Positions 58,932 through 64,000 of a stretch of 64,000 nt of DNA are shown piece after piece. Under the pieces are notes generated by a model. That model was given only the letters and a program-made list of their open reading frames with translations, ran no database searches and had not been told where the DNA came from. The position numbers and the translations under genes were made by a program. Source of the stretch: Actinoplanes oryzae (GTDB lineage: Bacteria; Actinomycetota; Actinomycetes; Mycobacteriales; Micromonosporaceae). Every line of letters begins with the position of its first letter. Within the stretch, counting starts at the first letter, position 1. The stretch spans positions 1 to 64,000 of the forward strand of contig NZ_JAUQWH010000020.1 of assembly GCF_030757795.1 (NCBI RefSeq). Direction: 5' to 3'.

Positions 58932-59890
58932 TGGATCCGTCCGCGCGCATCGTTCTGCTGGTCACCTCGCCGCGCGTGCCGGCCAGGCTGCTCACCGCCC
59001 AGGCGTGGGACCTGGTCCGGCAGTGGCCCGTGCTCGCCGCCGCGGAGAGCGACCAGACGGATGCGCTGCGCGCTGCGGGCGTACGCGTCGAAGTCGTCGA
59101 TTTTGATCCTGAGCGGCTCGTGGCGCTGCTGGGCCAGCACGCCACCGTGGTCTGGCTCGCCGGTGCGTCCGGTGACGAGGACTTCGCCCGGCGGCTCGGG
59201 ATGCGGCTGGCCCGGGAGCCCGGGCTGGCGGAGCTGGAGCTCTTCTACGGGTCGTGGGATCCGCCCGGCGCCCGGCTGCTCGACGCGGTCGCGGTGATCG
59301 ACCGGCTCGTCTCGCCCGGCGGCGACCCGTGGAAGCGGCAGCAGACACACCAGACGCTCGCCAAGTACCTCATCGAGGAGAGCTACGAGGCGTACGACGC
59401 GATGGTCGACGGCGACCTCGATGCGCTGCGCGAGGAGCTGGGTGACGTGCTGCTGCAGGTCGTGCTGCACTCCCGGCTGGCCGAGGAGCTGCCGGAGGAC
59501 CAGCGCTGGACCGTCGACGACGTCGCCGGCGGCATGGTCGAGAAGATGGTCCGGCGCAACCCGCACGTCTTCGCGGGCGAGGCGGTCGACGGCGTCGAGC
59601 AGATCATCGACAACTGGGAGCGGATCAAGCGCGAGGAGAAGGCGCGCACCTCGGTCCTGGAGGGCATCGCGCTCTCGCAGCCGGCCCTCGCCCTCGCGGC
59701 GAAGATCCTGCAGCGGGCGTCGCGCGCCGGTCTGACCGTACCGTTGCCGGCCGGCGACGGCCTCGGCGCCGAGCTGCTGCGGCTCGTCGCGCGGGCCGCC
59801 CCGGAGGACGCCGAGGCCGCGCTGCGGGCGGCCGCCCTGCAATACGCCGATGACGTGCGCGACGCGGAAAGTGTCGGACCCGGCGAGTAG
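58931..59890 (+). CDS. mazG: Nucleoside triphosphate pyrophosphohydrolase MazG
   Basis: This 319-residue actinobacterial-type MazG has an N-terminal extension (about 1-120) and the MazG helical domain (about 125-245) with the metal-binding EESYE and REELGD motifs. It hydrolyses (d)NTPs to monophosphates and helps remove damaged nucleotides. Its ATG overlaps the previous stop by one base. Confidence 0.94.
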   Translation: MDPSARIVLLVTSPRVPARLLTAQAWDLVRQWPVLAAAESDQTDALRAAGVRVEVVDFDPERLVALLGQHATVVWLAGASGDEDFARRLGMRLAREPGLAELELFYGSWDPPGARLLDAVAVIDRLVSPGGDPWKRQQTHQTLAKYLIEESYEAYDAMVDGDLDALREELGDVLLQVVLHSRLAEELPEDQRWTVDDVAGGMVEKMVRRNPHVFAGEAVDGVEQIIDNWERIKREEKARTSVLEGIALSQPALALAAKILQRASRAGLTVPLPAGDGLGAELLRLVARAAPEDAEAALRAAALQYADDVRDAESVGPGE

Positions 59891-59893
59891 ATT
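59888..59893 (+). promoter_or_regulatory. Candidate leaderless -10 for the DUF885 gene
   Basis: TAGATT overlaps the mazG stop codon and lies 7 nt before ATG 59901. No clear -35 or ribosome site. Confidence 0.35.
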
Positions 59894-59900
59894 TCGCTCC

Positions 59901-61505
59901 ATGCCGGAGTTCGTGCCCCTCGCAGAGCGCATCGTCGACGCCATCCTGGAGAGTGATCCGGGTCGCGCGTCGGCAGCCGGCGACCACCGCCACGACGACC
60001 GGCTGCCCGACCTGTCCGCGGGCGCGGTCGCCGAGCGGGTGACCATGCTGCGCGACGCCGCCGACGCGCTCGCCGGCATCGACCCCGACGCGTTCGACCA
60101 GCAGGACCAGGTCGACCACGCGATCCTGTCGGCGCTGGTCGAGCGGGACATCTTCGAGCTGACCGACGTCCGCGAGCACGAGTGGAACCCGCTCGAGCAC
60201 AATCCCGGGCCGCTGCTGCACACGCTGCTGTCCCGCCCGTTCGCGCCCGCCGAGGAGCGGCTGGCCAGTCTCGCCGGCCGGCTCGCCGCCATCCCCGACG
60301 CGCTGGCCACGGCCCGCGCGGTGCTGCGCGATGTGCCGCGCCTGCACGCCGAGGTGGCCCGCGACCAGTTCCGGGGCGCCGCCGCGCTGATCCGCGACCG
60401 GGTGCCCGCCCTCGCCGACGAGGCCGCCGCCCCCGCCCCCGACGTCAAGCCGGCGCTGGCCGCGCTGAGCGAGTTCGAGGGCTGGCTCACGGCCCGGCTG
60501 GAGAGCGGCGAGCCCGGCCGCGATCCCCGCCTGGGCCGGCGCCTGTGGGAGGCACGCCTCTGGCACACGCTCGACACCGAGCTGCCGGCCGCCGAGGTGC
60601 TCAGCCGCGCCCGGCGCAACATCGAGGAGGCCGGCGCCCAGCTCCGGGAGGCCGCCGCCGAGCTGACCGGCGGCCCGGCGACCGACGAGACGGTCCGCCG
60701 CGCCCTCGCCACCCTGGCCGCCGAGCACCCCGACGACGCCACGATCGTCGACCTGGCCCGGGTCACGATGGGCGAGGCGACCGGGTTCGTCCGCAAGCAC
60801 GACCTGATGACGCTCGTCGACGACCCCTGCGTCATCGAGGAGATGCCGGAGTTCGCCCGCGGCGTCGCCGTCGCCTACTGCGATCCGCCCGGCCCGCTGG
60901 AGACGGCCGACCTGCCGACGTTCTACTGCATCGCGCCGCCCCCGGCGGACTGGCCCGCCACGCGCGTCGAGTCGTTCTACCGTGAATACAACGACCACAT
61001 GATCCGCAACCTCACCGTCCACGAGGCGATGCCGGGTCACTTCCTGCAGCTCGCCCACGCGCGGCGCTTCCGGGCCGCCAGCCGGGTGCGCTCGCTGGGC
61101 TGGTCGGGCCCGTTCGTCGAGGGCTGGGCCGTCTATGCGGAGGAGCTGATGGCCGGGCTGGGCTTCGGCGGGCTGCCCGTGCGCCTCCAGCAGCTCAAGA
61201 TGCAGCTGCGGATGAGCATCAACGCCGTCCTCGACCAGCTCGTCCACTGCGACGACCTGACCGAGGAGGAGGCCATGATGCTGATGACCGGCACCGGCTT
61301 CCAGGAGGAGGGCGAGGCCGCGGGCAAGTGGCGCCGCGCGCTGCTGACGTCGACGCAGCTCTCGACCTACTTCGTCGGCTACACCGAGATGGCGGCCATC
61401 GCGGCGGCCCGCCCGTTCGGCGCGACCCCGAAGGCCTGGCACGACGCGATGCTGGCGCACGGCTCGCCGCCGCCCCGCCACCTGAGCTTCCTGCTGGGCG
61501 TCTGA
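59901..61505 (+). CDS. DUF885 family zinc metallopeptidase
   Basis: This 534-residue cytosolic protein of the DUF885 family carries VHEAMPGHFLQLAH near 372-385 (the HExxxGH zinc motif) and EGWAVYAEELM near 412, whose Glu likely completes the site. Members are predicted peptidases of unknown physiological substrate. There is no signal peptide. It may be transcribed on its own from a leaderless promoter overlapping the mazG stop. Confidence 0.88.
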   Translation: MPEFVPLAERIVDAILESDPGRASAAGDHRHDDRLPDLSAGAVAERVTMLRDAADALAGIDPDAFDQQDQVDHAILSALVERDIFELTDVREHEWNPLEHNPGPLLHTLLSRPFAPAEERLASLAGRLAAIPDALATARAVLRDVPRLHAEVARDQFRGAAALIRDRVPALADEAAAPAPDVKPALAALSEFEGWLTARLESGEPGRDPRLGRRLWEARLWHTLDTELPAAEVLSRARRNIEEAGAQLREAAAELTGGPATDETVRRALATLAAEHPDDATIVDLARVTMGEATGFVRKHDLMTLVDDPCVIEEMPEFARGVAVAYCDPPGPLETADLPTFYCIAPPPADWPATRVESFYREYNDHMIRNLTVHEAMPGHFLQLAHARRFRAASRVRSLGWSGPFVEGWAVYAEELMAGLGFGGLPVRLQQLKMQLRMSINAVLDQLVHCDDLTEEEAMMLMTGTGFQEEGEAAGKWRRALLTSTQLSTYFVGYTEMAAIAAARPFGATPKAWHDAMLAHGSPPPRHLSFLLGV

Positions 61506-61805
61506 GTCCGTCATCGCCCCGGTTCCGCTGCGCGGGGGCCGGTTCATTTGCTGCGTGTCGCCCCGGCTGTTCGCTGCGTGTCCTCGCGGTTAGTTCGCTG
61601 CGCGGCGTCCGGGCCGGTTTGCTGCGCGGCGTCCGGTTTGCGGGGTGTCGCTCTCGGCGGGCCGCGTGTGCCGCTCGCGCGGGAAGGACGTCCGATGGCG
61701 GTCGTTGCATGTGCGCGCTGGGGTGGGGCGGCGCGCTCGGGTGGGCGGAGCTCGTGCGGGGGCGGCGTTCGGGTGGGGCGGCCCTCGTGCTCGGGTGAGG
61801 CTGGG
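61506..61805. other. Gene-free stretch with degenerate tandem repeats
   Basis: From 61521 to about 61650 roughly 20-28 bp units starting GGTT or GTTY and carrying CTGCG recur five times. A second array built on CTCGGGTGGG/TTCGGGTGGG occupies about 61,725-61,800. Frames passing through are shadows without start signals, so no gene is called. Confidence 0.6.
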
Positions 61806-62819
61806 TCAGGCGCCGGGGCGGTGGTCGGTGATGGTGGCGTTGGCGGGCAGGTCGAAGGCGCCGGCGGAGAGGTGTTCGGCGTAGTGGGTCATCGCGATCT
61901 CGATCTCGGTGCCGCCGACGACGCCGCGGAAGCTGCCGAGGACGCCTTCGTTGGTGACGCAGGCCTCGTATCCGTCGGTGGCGGTCGCGTTGCGCGGGGC
62001 GGCGCCGGTGGTGGCGGGCGGGACTGCTTCCTGGGCCACGCCGGCCGCGGTGAGCTCGAGGCCGGTCAGCTCGACACAGGTGGCGTGCCGGCCGGCGATC
62101 GTGGTGTCGTGCTGGGTGATCTGGACGTCCGACTCCAGGCCCGCCCGGGTCAGCAGCAGCTGCACCGTGCCCGTGGTGATCAGGCCCGCCGCCTCGGCCG
62201 CCGGCACCCGCTGCGCCTGCGCCGCCCGCTGAGCCGCCGCAGCCGAAGCCGCGGGAACCACGGAAGTCGCCGGAGCCCCGAGGGAAGCCGGGACGCCGGA
62301 AGCACCCGAAAAGCCGAGAGAAGACGGAACGCCGGAAGCACCCGAAACGCCGGGAGTCGCCGGAGCGCCGGAAGCGCCCGAAGCGGACAGGTCGGCGGCG
62401 GAAGGGGCCGGCGCGGACGGGGCAGGGCCGGAAGGGGGCGGCGTGGGGGAGGACGGCGGCGTCCCGGTCGAGGTCGTCGTGATCGAGCACGTCGTGGGGC
62501 GGGCGCGGGTGCGGCACTCGGTCACGGTGTCGGCGGTGACGAGGGCCTGCCCGGCCGGATAGACGTACATCGTGCGGGCCGGCTCCTGCGCCTGAGTCAC
62601 GGTCGCCGTGCCGCCGCCGGCCAGCTGGTAGGTCGCCTCGTAGGTGCGGGCCGCCGAGCCCGCCAGCTGACCGGCGAGGTCGGTCATGAGGTCACTGCGC
62701 GTGAGGCCCGCGGCCGCCGGTTCGTCGAGCTCGGAGCAACCCGTCGTGACGACGAGGAGACCGACGGCTACGGCGATCAGGCGGAGGCTGGCGGAGGGCA
62801 CGACCACACCTTGGCCCAT
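61806..62819 (-). CDS. Lipoprotein with Ser/Pro/Ala repeat region
   Basis: This 337-residue lipoprotein has the lipobox VTTGC (C28). A first beta-rich domain (about 55-110) is followed by a low-complexity Ser/Pro/Ala linker (about 112-195) that contains imperfect SGASGVPxSLG repeats, then a second domain (about 205-335) with two Cys (CVELTG, CVTNEG) and the sequence IEIAMTHYAEHLSAG. ATG 62819 follows GAGG by eight bases. It is unlike known families; a surface substrate-binding or mycobacterial-LppX-like role is only a guess. Confidence 0.75.
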   Translation of the reverse strand: MGQGVVVPSASLRLIAVAVGLLVVTTGCSELDEPAAAGLTRSDLMTDLAGQLAGSAARTYEATYQLAGGGTATVTQAQEPARTMYVYPAGQALVTADTVTECRTRARPTTCSITTTSTGTPPSSPTPPPSGPAPSAPAPSAADLSASGASGAPATPGVSGASGVPSSLGFSGASGVPASLGAPATSVVPAASAAAAQRAAQAQRVPAAEAAGLITTGTVQLLLTRAGLESDVQITQHDTTIAGRHATCVELTGLELTAAGVAQEAVPPATTGAAPRNATATDGYEACVTNEGVLGSFRGVVGGTEIEIAMTHYAEHLSAGAFDLPANATITDHRPGA

Positions 62820-62989
62820 GCCCGCAACCTCACGCAAACGAGATCCGCCGGCGCCGTCCGGACCGGCACCGCGCCTCGCCGGCCAAGCCGGGAAGCGCGG
62901 TCGGGGCCGTCCGGGCGGGCACCCCACTTCGCCGGCCAAGCCCGGAAGCGACGTCGACGCGGTCCGGGACACGGTCCCGACCGAGCGCC

Positions 62990-63075
62990 GGCCGGGATCG
63001 AGAGCTGGCCGGGATCGAGGGCCGGCCGGGATCGAGGGCCGGCCGGGATCGAGGGCCGGCCGGGATCGAGGGCGG
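62990..63075. repeat. 17-bp tandem repeat, five copies
   Basis: GCCGGGATCGAG recurs at 62991, 63008, 63025, 63042 and 63059 with an exact 17-bp period. It lies between the lipoprotein promoter region and the PilZ gene stop. The rest of 62820-63115 is GC-rich and gene-free. Confidence 0.88.
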
Positions 63076-63115
63076 CCGCGACCGAGGACCGGGCCGCCCG
63101 GGAGCGGCGCCGATG

Positions 63116-63733
63116 TCAAGCCCGCGTACGGCTGAGCAGCTGCAGCTTCATCACATAGCGCCGGATGATGCGGGCCTGGCTCTCGTCGGCCGCGAAGATG
63201 GCCACCATCTCCACGGAGAGCGGCCCCGGCGGCACCTGCTGCGGCATCGAGGCGACCCGCGACACCATGGCCGGCATTTCGACGGCCTCGTCGCCGAGCT
63301 GGATGCCGAGTTCGAGCTCCTCGCCCTCGGCGACGGCGATGCCCTCGAAGTGGGCGCGGGCGCTGTGCTCGCTGATGTCGCGGATCCAGCCGTACGCGTC
63401 GGCCTGCCCGGCCCGGCGCATGACGATCTGCTCGCCGCCGCCGCCGCGGACGAAGTGGCGCTGCTGCTCGATGAGGGCTTCGCCGTCCGTGCGCAGCTCG
63501 ACGCGGTTCTCCTCCGTCTCGACGACGGCGCAGGGGAGGGCGTAGCGGCCGCGCGGGGCGGCGGACCAGCGCAGCGTGACGGACGAGCCCACCGGGGGCA
63601 CGGCCGCCAGCGGCGCCGAGAGAGTCAGGCCCGCGCCTTCGGCGTGGACGATGCGGACACGGGCGGCCTGCTCGTCGGAGGCGGTCATCTCGACGTACGA
63701 GCCGGCATCGGGAAGGTGCGCGGTAGTGGTCAT
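63116..63733 (-). CDS. PilZ-domain protein (putative c-di-GMP sensor)
   Basis: This 205-residue cytosolic protein has a YcgR-N-like beta domain (about 15-85) and a PilZ domain (about 90-195). The signature is RHFVR near 92-96 (RxxxR), then GWIRDISEHSARAHF near 115-129, in which DISEHSA replaces the canonical (D/N)xSxxG, so binding may be altered at the last Gly. ATG 63733 was used; it has no strong ribosome site. Confidence 0.82.
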   Translation of the reverse strand: MTTTAHLPDAGSYVEMTASDEQAARVRIVHAEGAGLTLSAPLAAVPPVGSSVTLRWSAAPRGRYALPCAVVETEENRVELRTDGEALIEQQRHFVRGGGGEQIVMRRAGQADAYGWIRDISEHSARAHFEGIAVAEGEELELGIQLGDEAVEMPAMVSRVASMPQQVPPGPLSVEMVAIFAADESQARIIRRYVMKLQLLSRTRA

Positions 63734-63792
63734 AGCAACCGGGCCATCGTCGTTGCACCTGGGTAGCTGAGCCCGATGAGCTTTTCTTGACC

Positions 63793-63855
63793 GAAGCGAA
63801 AGGCAACGCCGACGAAGCGAAAAGCAACGCCGGCGAAGCGGAAGGCAGCGCCGGC
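63793..63855. repeat. 21-bp tandem repeat upstream of the PilZ gene
   Basis: Three 21-bp units (63793, 63814, 63835) of GAAGCGAAAGGCAACGCCG type. The minus-strand frame through them reads AGVAFRF repeats, but no ribosome site or bias supports a gene. The remainder of 63734-64000 shows nothing recognisable. Confidence 0.8.
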
Positions 63856-64000
63856 GACGACCATGCGCGGGCAGCGGGGGAGGGGAGAAAGACGGCGGGA
63901 ACAACCGCACCGGAGCGTGAGTTCACCGGCCGCTGCCACGGCGTACATCGCAGGTGACTACGCTCAGGGGCGTCGTCGGCCGCAGGGTCGCGGTCCGGGG

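Noticed and set aside
63730..63948. 72-codon minus-strand frame upstream of the PilZ gene
   Set aside because: It consists largely of the 21-bp tandem repeat, has no ribosome site and overlaps the PilZ start.

Overview
The window reads as chromosomal DNA of a high-GC actinomycete, most likely Micromonosporaceae (Actinoplanes or a relative). The support is a very strong G/C bias at third codon positions, the cslA-glxA-GH6 locus typical of mycelial actinomycetes, an actinobacterial ESX-type (type VII) secretion locus, and several leaderless promoters. No tRNA, rRNA, transposase, integrase or CRISPR array was seen.

Layout. 1-16,090 is mostly core: a PLP-dependent threonine/serine dehydratase, PEP carboxylase, a DUF2927-like lipoprotein, the operon cslA-glxA-GH6 (synthesis, oxidation and trimming of a tip-associated beta-glucan), a HypX-like protein without other hydrogenase genes, and mfd. 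16,245-20,567 holds small regulated units: a two-gene operon with a palindrome inside a leaderless promoter, a MarR/FAD-monooxygenase pair around a perfect 17-bp operator, and a TetR/alpha-beta-hydrolase pair.

20,705-57,518 is a rearranged ESX/type VII secretion island. The left minus-strand block carries an unknown gene, eccE, and an EccA-type AAA+ ATPase fused to a right-handed beta-helix. Divergent from it are a deaminase-SUKH fusion and an SseB-like gene. Next come a second beta-helix protein with membrane segments, a mycosin, a PPE-like and a PE-like protein, and eccC, then divergent eccD. A four-gene array of YrhB-SUKH immunity proteins sits between eccD and eccB. After eccB come two WXG100 proteins, a second mycosin, a YbaB-like protein, a third WXG100-like protein and a polymorphic-toxin locus.

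The toxin locus reads as one uninterrupted 3,973-codon frame, but it is probably composite. A membrane-anchored effector with deaminase, papain-like deamidase and RelA/SpoT-like domains comes first. Three tandem immunity-like paralogues follow in another frame, then a Rossmann-type cassette, an antisense LRR-type gene, and a calpain-like cassette with its own SUKH immunity gene. The third-position G/C bias of the out-of-frame genes keeps the long frame passively open, so the single-protein reading needs experimental proof.

57,520-64,000 returns to ordinary genes: a zinc-ribbon protein, a SurA-like lipoprotein overlapping mazG, a DUF885 metallopeptidase, a repeat-bearing lipoprotein and a PilZ protein. 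Degenerate 17-30 bp tandem repeats recur in at least six places, mostly at gene ends.
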